Source: Candidatus Rokuibacteriota bacterium
GTDB lineage: Bacteria; Methylomirabilota; Methylomirabilia; Rokubacteriales; CSP1-6
Direction: 5' to 3'
Assembly: GCA_016188005.1 (NCBI GenBank)
Contig: JACPIQ010000136.1
Coordinates: 1-48,335 of the forward strand
Length of the DNA: 48,335 nt
Under the pieces are notes generated by a model, which made no database searches, was not told the origin of the DNA, and worked only from the letters and a program-made list of their open reading frames with translations. This document shows positions 40,654 to 48,335 of this stretch, piece by piece. Each line of letters begins with the position of its first letter. Position 1 is the first letter of the stretch. The translations under genes and the position numbers were made by a program.

Positions 40654-42267
40654 TCAGCGCAGCAGCCGCTCGAGGAGCTTCCTGATCCCGCCGCGCTCGC
40701 CCGACCTGATGGCGGTGGGAATCACGCGCAGCGTGCCCGCGCTCGAGCCCGTGACCTCCGCCTTGACCTGGGTGCGCCCACTGCTGAGGGTGACGGCCAT
40801 GTCCACCCAGCCGTCCAAGAGCCTGTAGGTGCCTGCGCCCGCCACCGTCATCGCGCGGCTCCGGTACAGCAGGTCCTCGGTGCTGACGACCCCGCCCGCG
40901 ATCCTGTACGTGGCGGTGATGGCATCGAAGTCGAGCGGCGAGTTGCCCGGGCGGAGCTCCTTCTCCCCGGCGAACAGCGGCGTCAGGACACCGGCCAGCT
41001 CGGCGACGTCGCGCAGGACCCGCAGCGCGCCCGCGCCCACGACCTTCCCGTGTCCGATCTGGAGCCGGCCCGCCCCGCCGAGCGTCCGCCAGGGGTCGGC
41101 GGGACGCAGCAGCGCCTCGCCCGTGAGATCCAGCGGGCCCGAGACCGCATAGCTCTGGCAGAGGTAGTCCACGAGGATCGGCGACAGCTGCACACCCTTG
41201 GCGCTGATATCCCTGAGCGCGAGCGTCCTGACCAGGGCGCCGGGCACCGTCTGCAGGTCGGCCGTCACGCTCACCGAGAGACTGCCCCCGGCGACCTGCG
41301 CCCGGAGCGGCTGGCTCTCGAGCCGCGCGGGCAGGAGCGTCACGGGTACGCGGAGGTCCTGGAGCGCCAGCGTGCGCCGCGAGGGCCGCGAGCATTGCGG
41401 TCGCTGCTCGGAGAGGTTGAGGCGCTCGAAGCGGAGCTCACCCGTGGCGGCGGGCTTCGCGACTGTGCCGCCGAGCTCGAGCCGCGCCTTGATGGGCCCA
41501 GCCACCGTGGGGGACCCGAAGAGCGCGGCGGCGAGTGCCGCCACATCCCCGGCCTCGAGGTCCACGCGCGCGCGGAGCGGCGCCTCGGCGAGCGGACGGC
41601 CCGCGGCGAGCGAGAGCGTTCCCTCGGCGATCCTCAGGTGGATGGCGCCCGGCTGCCCCACGGCCCGTCCCTCCACCGCCAGCCCGTCACCCCGGCCGGT
41701 GATGGCAAGCGTGACCGCGATGTCCTCGAGACGCCACTCCCCGCCCCGGGCGCCGCGCCTCTGGTAGCGCAGCGCTCCGTTGGCAATGCGCACCTGGGAC
41801 AGGAGTCCGGCGACTGCCGGGCCGCCGGCCGCAGGCCCCCCGCCGGGCTTCGGGGCGGCGCGCGGGGCCGAGGCCCCGGCGCCGAGGGTGGCGATGTTGA
41901 GCCGGCCGCCGTCCTCCACGATCTCGGCCCGGAGCCCGTCAAGGGTGAGGTGGGTGAGCTCCACCCGGCCGGAGAGGAGCGGTCTGAGGCGCATGGCGAG
42001 TCGCCCTTCCTCGACGGTGAGGAAGGGCGTCGCGCCGAAGCGGGGGTCGTCGGCCACCGAGAGGCCGCGCAGCCTCACGGCCGGGCGCGGCAGCAGCGCG
42101 ATCGAGAGCGAGGCGAACCTGACGGGGCGCCCCAGCGCCTGGCTCGCCTGCTGGGAGATGTAGGCCTGCACCTTCGGGGTATCCACGAGCCACGGCAGCG
42201 CGGCCAGCGCGCCGGCGAGGACCACGAGCAGGGCGCCGGCCGCGACGAGGAGCCACCGGAGCTTCAC
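40654..42267 (-). CDS. AsmA-family protein
   Basis: A 537-residue envelope protein with an N-terminal membrane anchor (LRWLLVAAGALLVVLAGALA) and AsmA-type features: ALGRPVRFASLSIALLPRPA, LRGLSVADDPRFG, LTVEEGRLAMRLRPLLSGRV, and a C-terminal AsmA repeat region with LDFDAITATYRIAGGVVSTE. AsmA-like proteins are thought to bridge membranes for lipid transfer. The GTG start overlaps the AMP-ligase stop (GTGA), making it the last gene of that operon. Confidence 0.88.
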   Translation of the reverse strand: MKLRWLLVAAGALLVVLAGALAALPWLVDTPKVQAYISQQASQALGRPVRFASLSIALLPRPAVRLRGLSVADDPRFGATPFLTVEEGRLAMRLRPLLSGRVELTHLTLDGLRAEIVEDGGRLNIATLGAGASAPRAAPKPGGGPAAGGPAVAGLLSQVRIANGALRYQRRGARGGEWRLEDIAVTLAITGRGDGLAVEGRAVGQPGAIHLRIAEGTLSLAAGRPLAEAPLRARVDLEAGDVAALAAALFGSPTVAGPIKARLELGGTVAKPAATGELRFERLNLSEQRPQCSRPSRRTLALQDLRVPVTLLPARLESQPLRAQVAGGSLSVSVTADLQTVPGALVRTLALRDISAKGVQLSPILVDYLCQSYAVSGPLDLTGEALLRPADPWRTLGGAGRLQIGHGKVVGAGALRVLRDVAELAGVLTPLFAGEKELRPGNSPLDFDAITATYRIAGGVVSTEDLLYRSRAMTVAGAGTYRLLDGWVDMAVTLSSGRTQVKAEVTGSSAGTLRVIPTAIRSGERGGIRKLLERLLR

Positions 42268-43751
42268 TGCGGCTTCCGCATGTCCTTCTTGAGGATCTTC
42301 CCCGTGGGGCTCTTGGGGAGCGCGGCGATGAACTCGATGGCCTCGGGCACCTTGTAGGCAGCGACCCTGTCGCGGCACAGCGCGCGGAGCGCCTCGGGGT
42401 CGGCCGAGGCCCCCTCCTTGAGGACCACGAAGGCCTTCACGGCCTCGCCGCGCACCGGATCGGGGGTCCCGAGCACGGCGGCCTCCTTCACCGAGGGGTG
42501 AAGAAAGAGCACCTCCTCGACCTCGCGGGGGAAGACCTTGAAGCCGGAGACGTTGATCATGTCCTTGACGCGGTCCACCACGTAGAAGTAGCCGTCCGCA
42601 TCGCGGGAGCCGATGTCCCCCGAGTGCAGCCACCCGTCTCGCACCGCTTCCGCCGTGGCCTGCGGGTTCCGGAAATAGCCCTTCATCACGTTGGGGCCCT
42701 TGATGAGAATCTCGCCCAGCTCGCCATCGCCCACCTGCTGCCCCGTGGCGGGATCCACGACCTTCATCTCCACGTTCTCGATGGGGGTGCCGATGGAACC
42801 CGGCCGGAAGGCCGTGTCGTGGTTGTAGGAGGCGAAGGGAGAGCACTCGGTGAGACCGTATCCCTGGTGGATGTCGTGGCCGGTGTGCTCCTTCCACCGC
42901 CGCTCCGGCTCGGCGGGCAGGCTCGCCGCCGCCGAGAAGCACAGCCGGAGCGAGGACCGGTCCCAGCGCGCCATGTCCGAGCCGAGCATCAGGATGTACA
43001 TGGTGGGCACCGCGTACAGGAGCGTGATCCCTTCGGCGCCGATGGCGGCCGTGAAGTCGTCGGGGACGAACCGCTCCTGGAGCACGAGCGTGCCCCCGCA
43101 GGCGACCAGCGCGTTCATGATGAAGTTCTGACCGAAGCAGTGGAAAAGTGGAAGCGCACAGAGGCCCCGGTCATCGGGCGTCATCCGGAGGTGGTGAATC
43201 GTGGCCCAGGTGTTCGACACCACGTTCTCGTGGGTGAGCATGACCCCCTTGGGGCGTCCGGTGGTGGCCGAGGTGTACAGGATGGCGGCGGTCTCGCTCC
43301 GGTCCCGCTCCATGGCGCGCAGCCCCGGGTCGCCGGCGAGCGAGCGGAAGTCCACCTCGCCCTGCCCGCCCACCTGGATCAGGTGCCGCACCGACGGCAG
43401 CTCCCGGCGCGGCGGCAGGTTGGCAGCCACGGGCCCAGCCGTCACCACGGCGGCGGCCTCGCCGTCGTTGATGATGTAGCCGAGCTCGTCCCGCTTGTAG
43501 ACCACGTTCAGCGAGATGGGAACGAGCCCGATCTTGCTGGCCGCGTAGTATGTCAGCACGAACTCGGGCCAGTTGGGCAGGTGGAGTCCGAGCCGCTCTC
43601 CCGGCCTGAGGCCGAGGCCGGCGAGCCCGGCAGCCAGCGAGGAGGCGGCCCGGTCGAGCTCCCGGTACGTCCAGCGCCGGTCCCTGAAGACCAGCGCCGG
43701 CCGCCCCGGATGGTGGAACGCCGACCGCTCGAGATTTCTCGCGACGTTCAT
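42264..43751 (-). CDS. AMP-forming acyl-CoA synthetase/ligase
   Basis: A 495-residue adenylate-forming enzyme that would activate a carboxylic acid to its CoA ester. Motifs are AAILYTSATTGRPKGVMLTH (P-loop; TSATTGRPKG for the usual TSGTTGxPKG), QGYGLTECSPF, GEILIKGPNVMKGYF, LHSGDIGSRDADGYFYVVDR, KDMINVSGFKVFPREVEEV and the catalytic Lys in PKSPTGKILKKDMR. The ATG at 43751 begins the fold (NVARNLERSAFHHP). The tandem 73-bp repeats lie just upstream, between this gene and the oxidoreductase. Confidence 0.93.
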   Translation of the reverse strand: MNVARNLERSAFHHPGRPALVFRDRRWTYRELDRAASSLAAGLAGLGLRPGERLGLHLPNWPEFVLTYYAASKIGLVPISLNVVYKRDELGYIINDGEAAAVVTAGPVAANLPPRRELPSVRHLIQVGGQGEVDFRSLAGDPGLRAMERDRSETAAILYTSATTGRPKGVMLTHENVVSNTWATIHHLRMTPDDRGLCALPLFHCFGQNFIMNALVACGGTLVLQERFVPDDFTAAIGAEGITLLYAVPTMYILMLGSDMARWDRSSLRLCFSAAASLPAEPERRWKEHTGHDIHQGYGLTECSPFASYNHDTAFRPGSIGTPIENVEMKVVDPATGQQVGDGELGEILIKGPNVMKGYFRNPQATAEAVRDGWLHSGDIGSRDADGYFYVVDRVKDMINVSGFKVFPREVEEVLFLHPSVKEAAVLGTPDPVRGEAVKAFVVLKEGASADPEALRALCRDRVAAYKVPEAIEFIAALPKSPTGKILKKDMRKPQ

Positions 43752-43785
43752 GGGCCCACCTTCAGGGAATGAGCCGGCCCGTCGG

Positions 43786-43939
43786 CTTCGCCGTCGGGGC
43801 GCTTCCGCGCCCGACGGTCGGGCCCGCAACCCGTCCGGTCGTCATGGCAGCAGGAGCATTCTCCTCCTTCGCCGTCGGGGCGCTTCCGCGCCCGACGGTC
43901 GGGCCCGCAACCCGTCCGGTCGTCATGGCAGCAGGAGCA
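43786..43939. repeat. Tandem direct repeat, 73-bp unit, period 81 bp, with strong internal hairpin
   Basis: Two identical copies (43786-43858 and 43867-43939). Each contains CGTCGGGGCGC-TTCC-GCGCCCGACG, an almost perfect hairpin, followed by further GC-rich sequence. The right-hand copy includes the last codons and stop of the quinone oxidoreductase, so the duplication copied a gene end plus its downstream hairpin. The hairpins may act as an RNA processing or terminator-like barrier between two genes of one operon. Confidence 0.85.
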
Positions 43940-44891
43940 CCTTTCCTGTGGTCTTCCGGCCCTCGAGGGCGCGGTGCGCATCGGCGGCCTGCGCCAGCGG
44001 GAAGGTGATCTCCACGCGCAGCCGGAGCTTCCCCTCGCGGATCCAGCCCAGGACGTCGCCCGAGCGCTGGACCAATTCCTCGCGGGTGGCGATGTGATGG
44101 TTGAGGCTCGGTCGTGTCACGAAGAGGGATCCCTTCACGTTGAGGAGCTGGAGATCGAGCGGCGGCACGGGACCGCTCGCCGCCCCGAACAGCGCCAGCG
44201 TGCCGCGGGGCCTCAGACAGTCGAGGCTCCCGCTGAAGGTCGTGGCGCCCACGCCGTCGTAGACCACGTCCACGCCGCGGCCGCCGGTGATGCGCTTCAC
44301 CTCGGCCACGAAGTCCTGCGTGGTGTAGACAATGACGTGGTCGGCCCCCGCCGCTCGGGCCAGGGCGGCCTTCTCCTCCGTGGACGCCGTGCCGATCACG
44401 GTCGCGCCGCGCATCTTCGCCATCTGGCAGAGCAGGAGCCCCATGCCGCCGGCCGCGGCGTGCACGAGGCACGTCTCGCCCTTCCGGAGTGGATAGGTCG
44501 AGACCACGAGGTAGTGGGCCGTCATCCCCTGGAGCATGGCCGCCGCCCCGTCCCGGAAGGAAAGGCCGTCCGGGAGCTTCACGAGGCGGTTCGCGGGACA
44601 GACGTTGAGCTGGGCGTAGGAGCCCGGGATCCCCGTGTAGGCCACGCGGTCGCCCACCTTGACGTCGCTGACGCCGGCCCCCAGGGCGGTGACGGTGCCC
44701 GCACCCTCGAGACCGGGCGTGAACGGCAGGGGCACCTTGTTGGCGCCGGTGCGGAAGTAGACGTCGATGTAGTTGAGCCCGGCCGCCTCGAGCTTGACGA
44801 GGGCCTGGCCGGCCCCCGGGGTGGGCTCCGGGACATCCTCGAGCCTCAGGACCTCGGGCCCCCCGGGTGTGTGGACGCGAATGGCCTTCAT
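43923..44891 (-). CDS. Quinone oxidoreductase-type zinc-independent alcohol dehydrogenase
   Basis: A 322-residue MDR-family NADPH:quinone reductase of the QorA type: MKAIRVHTPGGPEVLRLEDV, GLNYIDVYFRTGANKVPLPF, PGLEGAGTVTALGAGV, QGMTAHYLV, VHAAAGGMGLLLCQMAK (NADPH), GVDVVYDGVG, LRPRGTLALFGAASG, and a C-terminus ending GKVLLLP. No zinc-binding cysteines are seen. GGAGG lies 7 nt before the ATG. Its final codons form part of the tandem repeat. Confidence 0.92.
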   Translation of the reverse strand: MKAIRVHTPGGPEVLRLEDVPEPTPGAGQALVKLEAAGLNYIDVYFRTGANKVPLPFTPGLEGAGTVTALGAGVSDVKVGDRVAYTGIPGSYAQLNVCPANRLVKLPDGLSFRDGAAAMLQGMTAHYLVVSTYPLRKGETCLVHAAAGGMGLLLCQMAKMRGATVIGTASTEEKAALARAAGADHVIVYTTQDFVAEVKRITGGRGVDVVYDGVGATTFSGSLDCLRPRGTLALFGAASGPVPPLDLQLLNVKGSLFVTRPSLNHHIATREELVQRSGDVLGWIREGKLRLRVEITFPLAQAADAHRALEGRKTTGKVLLLP

Positions 44892-44935
44892 GTGTGTCCT
44901 CCTCATGGAGCGCGCGGAGCGACGGGGTCCCGCCG

Positions 44936-45526
44936 CTAGCGCATGGCCGAGAGATCCACCGTGAACCTCGATAGCTCCTTCTCGTCCGGGTCGCGAATCA
45001 GCAGGGTGAAGCGGCCCCTGGGATCGAGGCGCGCGGCGGGAAACACGTAGAGACAGCGGGCGCTGAACCGCCCGTCCTCCCCGCGCAGCGCCGTCTGCTC
45101 GTTCTGCACGAAGCTCGGCTTCACCTCGATCTTGCCGTCGAGCAGCGCCGGCTCCAGGAAACGCGCGAAGTCGGGCTTGCCCCCGCGCAGGGTAACCCAC
45201 AGCGTGAGCCTCCCCGCGGTCGCCTTCAGCACCGCGCCGATCTCCCTCGGCTTGAGCGGCGCCTTCTTGAAGGCGGCGATGCGCGCCGCCTGGGCGAGGC
45301 GGTGGAATGGCGTCACCACCGTCAACGTGTCACCCGAGCCGTTGCGGCTCGTCCACTCGTCGCCGAGCACCTCGCTCACGACGCTCCTGCGTCCGAGGCC
45401 GATCGCCTCCTTCTGCTCCCGCTCGGTCAGGGCGAAGGAGGCCGCCGCCGCGGGCTGGCTCGTGACGGGCCACAACGCGATTCCAGCGAGGGCGACGATC
45501 CAGACGCGCCGCATGATCCGACTCAC
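44936..45526 (-). CDS. Secreted hypothetical protein
   Basis: A 196-residue protein with a signal peptide (MRRVWIVALAGIALWPV, cleavage near PAAAAS). The mature part has SFALTEREQKEAIGLGRRSV, a domain with DTLTVVTPFHRLAQAARIAA, and a C-terminal beta-rich segment. Family not recognised. The GTG at 45526 was chosen because it begins 8 nt after an excellent extended -10 box (TGCTACAAT). It is the first gene of the run oxidoreductase, ligase, AsmA. Confidence 0.75.
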   Translation of the reverse strand: MSRIMRRVWIVALAGIALWPVTSQPAAAASFALTEREQKEAIGLGRRSVVSEVLGDEWTSRNGSGDTLTVVTPFHRLAQAARIAAFKKAPLKPREIGAVLKATAGRLTLWVTLRGGKPDFARFLEPALLDGKIEVKPSFVQNEQTALRGEDGRFSARCLYVFPAARLDPRGRFTLLIRDPDEKELSRFTVDLSAMR

Positions 45527-45534
45527 GCCGCGCC

Positions 45535-45540
45535 ATTGTA
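45535..45540 (-). promoter_or_regulatory. Extended -10 box for the secreted-protein operon (leaderless)
   Basis: TACAAT (complement of 45535-45540) preceded by TGC gives an extended -10 element. No good -35 box is found at 17 nt. The GTG start is 8 nt downstream. Confidence 0.5.
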
Positions 45541-45604
45541 GCATGGCGTCACGGCTCGTCCGTCGACCCGCGCGGGCCGCGCCTCGCGCGCACCCGCGCC
45601 TGCA

Positions 45605-45633
45605 TTGCTCCCGGAGACGGCCCGCGGTACGGT
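45605..45633 (+). promoter_or_regulatory. Probable promoter of the Slp-like gene (leaderless)
   Basis: TTGCTC (45605-45610), a 17-nt spacer and TACGGT (45628-45633). The ATG follows 6 nt later. Confidence 0.5.
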
Positions 45634-45639
45634 AGACGT

Positions 45640-46176
45640 ATGCGCCGCGCCGGGCTCCTTCTCTCGGCCCTGCTTCTCGCTGGGTGCGTCTCCGCGTTCC
45701 CCGACGAGATGCTGCACGCGGTGAACCGCGCGGTGACCGTCTCCGAGCTGCGCCGCGCTCCAGGCGCGCACACCGGCGCGCGCGTGATCCTCGGCGGCGA
45801 GATCCTCGCCACCCGTCCCCGGGTGGGCGAGACCGAGATCGAGGTTCTCGCGCGGAACCTCGGGTCCGACGACAGCCCCGACCGGAGCGACCGATCCGAG
45901 GGGCGCTTCCTGGTGACGACGAGGGGCTTCCTCGATCCCGCCGTCTATGCCGCCGGCCGGCGCATCACCGTGGTGGGCACGGTCAAGGGCGAGGAGGAGC
46001 GCGCGATCGGCGAGCTGCCGTACCGCTACCCGGTGATCACAGCCGAGCAGATCAAGCTCTGGCCGCGCGACGTGGCAGCGAGGCATCTCGTCCCGGTCTA
46101 CCCGCTGGGCTCCTACGACTGGCCGCCCTGGCCCTACTGGCCCTACGGCCCCTACCAGCCCTGGCCCTTTCGGTGA
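45640..46176 (+). CDS. Slp-family outer-membrane lipoprotein
   Basis: A 178-residue lipoprotein. The signal RRAGLLLSALLLAGC has the lipobox LAGC with Cys16. The mature part matches the Slp/YeaY family (VSELRRAPGAHTGARVILGG, EIEVLARNL, EGRFLVTTRGFLDPAVYAAG, RRITVVGTVKGEE, LPYRYPVI). The C-terminus is an unusual aromatic/proline tail with repeated WP and YP dipeptides (WPPWPYWPYGPYQPWPF). Slp proteins are starvation- or stress-induced lipoproteins of uncertain role. Confidence 0.88.
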   Translation: MRRAGLLLSALLLAGCVSAFPDEMLHAVNRAVTVSELRRAPGAHTGARVILGGEILATRPRVGETEIEVLARNLGSDDSPDRSDRSEGRFLVTTRGFLDPAVYAAGRRITVVGTVKGEEERAIGELPYRYPVITAEQIKLWPRDVAARHLVPVYPLGSYDWPPWPYWPYGPYQPWPFR

Positions 46177-46189
46177 CCCGACCCCGGGC

Positions 46190-47494
46190 CTAGGGAGCCT
46201 TGCCCCGCACGGTGATCACCGAGAACTGCGCCGGGTCCAGGTAGCGCGCCGAGACGCGCTGCACGTCCGCCGCGGTGACGCGGCCGATGCGCTCCCGGTA
46301 GCGATCGGGGTAATCGAGCCCGAGGCCGTGCTCCTCCACGGCGATCAAGAGCCGGGCCACCTTCCCCGAGGTGTCCATGCGCAGCGGGAAGCTCCCGACG
46401 AGGTAGGCCCGTGCCAGCTCCAGCTCGGCGGCTGCCACCTCTTCCCGCCCCATCCGGCGCATCTCCTCCTTCGCGAGGCGCACGGCCTCGTCCACCCCGT
46501 CGTTGCGGGTCTGCAGCCCGACCACGAAGGAGGCGCCGTAGCGCGCGGGGGAGAGCGAGGAGTAGATCGAGTAGGCGAGCCCCCGGTCCTCGCGCACGCG
46601 CGTGTAGAGCCGCGACGCCGAGCCGCCGCCGAGAATGTAGTTGGCGACCGCCAGCGGGAAGTAGTCCGGGTGATCCTGGCGGATCGCCGGACGGCCGAGG
46701 TACACGGTGGCCTGGGTGAGGTCGCGCGTGAGGGTGCGCGCGACCGCAGGCGGCAGCGCGGCGATGGCCGAGGGAATCGCCGCGGGCGGAGCGGCCGGCG
46801 GCGCCCAGCCCGTGAGGCGCTGTTCCAGCTCGCGCCTGATCCCATCCCGCGTGACGTCGCCCACGACGGCGATCACAGCCGCGTCGGGCCGGTAGTGCTC
46901 CCGGTGGAAGCGGGCCACCTGTTCGCGCGTGAGCTTGCCGACGGACTCGACGGTCCCGGGCGTCGGGCAGGCATAGGGATGGCCCGGGTAGAGGACCTGC
47001 GCCAGATCGCGCCCCGCCACGGCCTCGGGGTTCGCCTCCGAGCGCTTGAGCGCCGCCTGCACCTCCGCCACCCGGCGCCTGAGCTCGTCCTCGGGGAAGG
47101 CGGGCTCGCGCAGCACCTCGGCGAGGAGATCGAGGCCCAGCGCCAGGTCCTTCTTCAGCACCGCGAGGGAGATCGTGACCCCGTCCTTCCCCGCGCCGGC
47201 CTCGAGGCTGCCGCCAACGAACTCGATGGCGCGGTCCAGTTCCGGGCCCGAGCGCCGGGCCGTGCCGCGGGTGAGGAGGTCCGCGGTGAGGCTCGCCAGC
47301 CCGGGGGCATCCGGCGGGTCGAAGGCGGAGCCCGCGCGCAGGTAGGCGCTCACGGAGACGATGGGGATCGCATTCCGCTCGGCCACCAGGAGCGTGGCGC
47401 CGTTGCCCAGGACCGCGCGATGGGCGATGGGTGCGGCGCCCGCGGGGGCGGCGAGCAGCAGGAGCGCAGCGCCAAGGCTCGAGAGTCGTCTCAT
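46190..47494 (-). CDS. M16-family peptidase-like protein without zinc site
   Basis: A 434-residue secreted protein (signal MRRLSSLGAALLLLAAPAGA) with both M16 halves. In the position of the zinc motif H-x2-E-H of active M16 proteins it reads S-L-T-A-D (PGLASLTADLLTRGT), so zinc ligands are missing. The glycine-rich and Arg/Tyr elements used by non-catalytic partners are present (GGGSASRLYTRVREDRGLAYSIYSS). Such proteins normally pair with a catalytic M16 subunit. None is adjacent: the upstream gene, 10 nt away, is an ABC-2 permease. Confidence 0.9.
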   Translation of the reverse strand: MRRLSSLGAALLLLAAPAGAAPIAHRAVLGNGATLLVAERNAIPIVSVSAYLRAGSAFDPPDAPGLASLTADLLTRGTARRSGPELDRAIEFVGGSLEAGAGKDGVTISLAVLKKDLALGLDLLAEVLREPAFPEDELRRRVAEVQAALKRSEANPEAVAGRDLAQVLYPGHPYACPTPGTVESVGKLTREQVARFHREHYRPDAAVIAVVGDVTRDGIRRELEQRLTGWAPPAAPPAAIPSAIAALPPAVARTLTRDLTQATVYLGRPAIRQDHPDYFPLAVANYILGGGSASRLYTRVREDRGLAYSIYSSLSPARYGASFVVGLQTRNDGVDEAVRLAKEEMRRMGREEVAAAELELARAYLVGSFPLRMDTSGKVARLLIAVEEHGLGLDYPDRYRERIGRVTAADVQRVSARYLDPAQFSVITVRGKAP

Positions 47495-47504
47495 GGGTTC
47501 CCCT

Positions 47505-48335
47505 TCAGTCGAGCTGCTTGCGGAACTTGATCACGGCCAGCGAGAAGATCACGACCCCGAAGGCCAGCAGCGGCAGCAGGCTCGGCCAGAGATCGCCGAA
47601 CCCGACGCCCTTGAGGATGATCCCGCGCACGATCCGCAGGAAGTACGTGAGCGGGATGATCGAGGCCAGGTACTGGGCCCCCGTGGGCATCCCCTCGATG
47701 GGGAAGAGGAGCCCGGAGAGGTAGATGGATGGCAGGAATGTCAGGAAGGCCATCTGCATCGCCTGCGGCACCGTGCGCGCGGCCGCGGAGACGAAGATCC
47801 CGATGCCGAGCGTGCCCATCATGAAGACGAGCGCGAGCCCGTACAGCAGCGGCAGGCTGCCGCGGATGGGGACGTCGAAGACGAAGTGGGCCACGATGAG
47901 CGCCATGGTCATCTGGCCGTAGGCCACGAGCAGGTTGGGGATGATCTTGCCGAGGAGCAATTCCCAGCGCCGGATCGGGCTCACGATCAGGGCCTCGAGG
48001 GTCCCCTTCTCCCGCTCGCGCACCACGGACACCGCCATGGCCGTGATGGTGGTCTGCATCAGGAGCGCGCCGATGAGGCCGGGGACGATGAAGATGGCGG
48101 AGACGAGGTCGGGGTTGTACCAGGCGCGGACCCGCACGTCGAAGGGCACCCCGGTCCGACGGCCGAGCGTGGTGCCCTCCAGCGTCTTGGTGATGATCTC
48201 CAGCGACCGCTGGGCGCCCAGCGAGCTGGCGGCGTTGATGGCGGACGTGGCCACCTGCGGGTCGGAGGCGTCCACGATCACCTGGACCTCGGCCGCCTGG
48301 CGCGCCAGCCGCCGGGCGAAGTCGGGCGGGATCAC
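47505..48335 (-). CDS. ABC-2 type transporter permease (5' end beyond the window)
   Basis: A partial coding region, 276 residues to the window edge, open at the 5' side. It encodes part of the large extracytoplasmic loop (VQVIVDASDPQVATSAINAA, YNPDLVSAIFIVPGLIGALL) followed by six membrane segments, with VVREREKGTLEALIVSPIRRWELLLGK typical of ABC-2 (YbhR/YhiH-like) drug or lipid exporters. An ATPase and a membrane-fusion protein gene would be expected outside the window. Confidence 0.92.
   Translation of the reverse strand: MIPPDFARRLARQAAEVQVIVDASDPQVATSAINAASSLGAQRSLEIITKTLEGTTLGRRTGVPFDVRVRAWYNPDLVSAIFIVPGLIGALLMQTTITAMAVSVVREREKGTLEALIVSPIRRWELLLGKIIPNLLVAYGQMTMALIVAHFVFDVPIRGSLPLLYGLALVFMMGTLGIGIFVSAAARTVPQAMQMAFLTFLPSIYLSGLLFPIEGMPTGAQYLASIIPLTYFLRIVRGIILKGVGFGDLWPSLLPLLAFGVVIFSLAVIKFRKQLD

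Noticed and set aside
43762-44472. 236-codon minus-strand frame with a repeated 27-residue peptide
   Set aside because: The repetition only reflects the 81-bp tandem repeat; the rest is antisense-frame sequence within the oxidoreductase gene.
1-48335. CRISPR arrays, IS transposases, prophage or integrase genes
   Set aside because: No regularly spaced repeats with unique spacers and no transposase, integrase or phage proteins were seen. Only palindromic and tandem repeats are present.

Overview
The window is about 70% G+C and gene-dense, with many GTG/TTG starts and 1-13 nt gene overlaps (ATGA, GTGA, TGATG). Gene content (TRAP transporter, F420-type luciferase-like monooxygenase, crotonyl-CoA carboxylase/reductase homologue, CaiB/BaiF CoA-transferase, bacterial PolX with PHP domain, KaiC-like ATPase, HD-GYP) fits an uncultured high-GC soil or groundwater bacterium of the Methylomirabilota/Rokubacteria type. 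That placement is inference, because no rRNA or marker gene proves it. REGION 1 (135-10219, minus strand): a long gene run read from 10219 down to 1543: a secreted TPR protein, a free-standing PqqD-like protein, an ATP-grasp ligase, a second ATP-grasp protein that has lost its catalytic signature, a fold-III PLP decarboxylase, and a three-part membrane protein joining a urea-transporter domain, a sirtuin and a GNAT acetyltransferase. An NtrC-type regulator follows with its own promoter. I could not match this set to a described pathway, and it is the best candidate for a new system. REGION 2 (10735-15189, plus): two alpha/beta-hydrolase-fold proteins, both lacking the nucleophilic serine, sit in front of a complete DctP-DctQ-DctM TRAP transporter. 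REGION 3 (15190-16695): a decayed stretch with a frameshifted gene, an IclR stub, an aconitase-swivel fragment and a hypothetical fragment, ending at tRNA-Gly(CCC) and its terminator. REGION 4 (16742-22455, minus): a peptide-ABC binding protein, then the run KaiC-like ATPase, AlkZ-related protein, amidohydrolase and tRNA nucleotidyltransferase. Divergent from it is a GAF/HD-GYP protein (22567-24471). REGION 5 (24468-31733): LexA with a clear promoter/operator, a TatA/B protein with a zinc-ribbon tail, then a plus-strand acyl-CoA set (HicB-like small protein, CoA-transferase, LLM oxidoreductase, CCR homologue), NUDIX, PilZ and RidA. REGION 6 (31759-38299): a BtuF-like binding protein, PolX, FKBP, then the minus run citrate synthase, GT2 glycosyltransferase, a 32-residue coupling ORF and a DapF homologue with both catalytic cysteines changed to serine. 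REGION 7 (38417-48335): a methyltransferase and an MFS gene bracketed by two related palindromic repeat elements, then secreted protein, quinone oxidoreductase, AMP-ligase and AsmA (minus), an Slp lipoprotein, a non-catalytic M16 protein and a truncated ABC-2 permease. Two themes run across the window. First, at least eight genes have a sigma70-like promoter whose -10 box lies only 6-9 nt before the start codon, which predicts leaderless mRNAs. Second, an unusual number of enzymes lack canonical catalytic residues. All calls are from reading the sequence; no searches were run.
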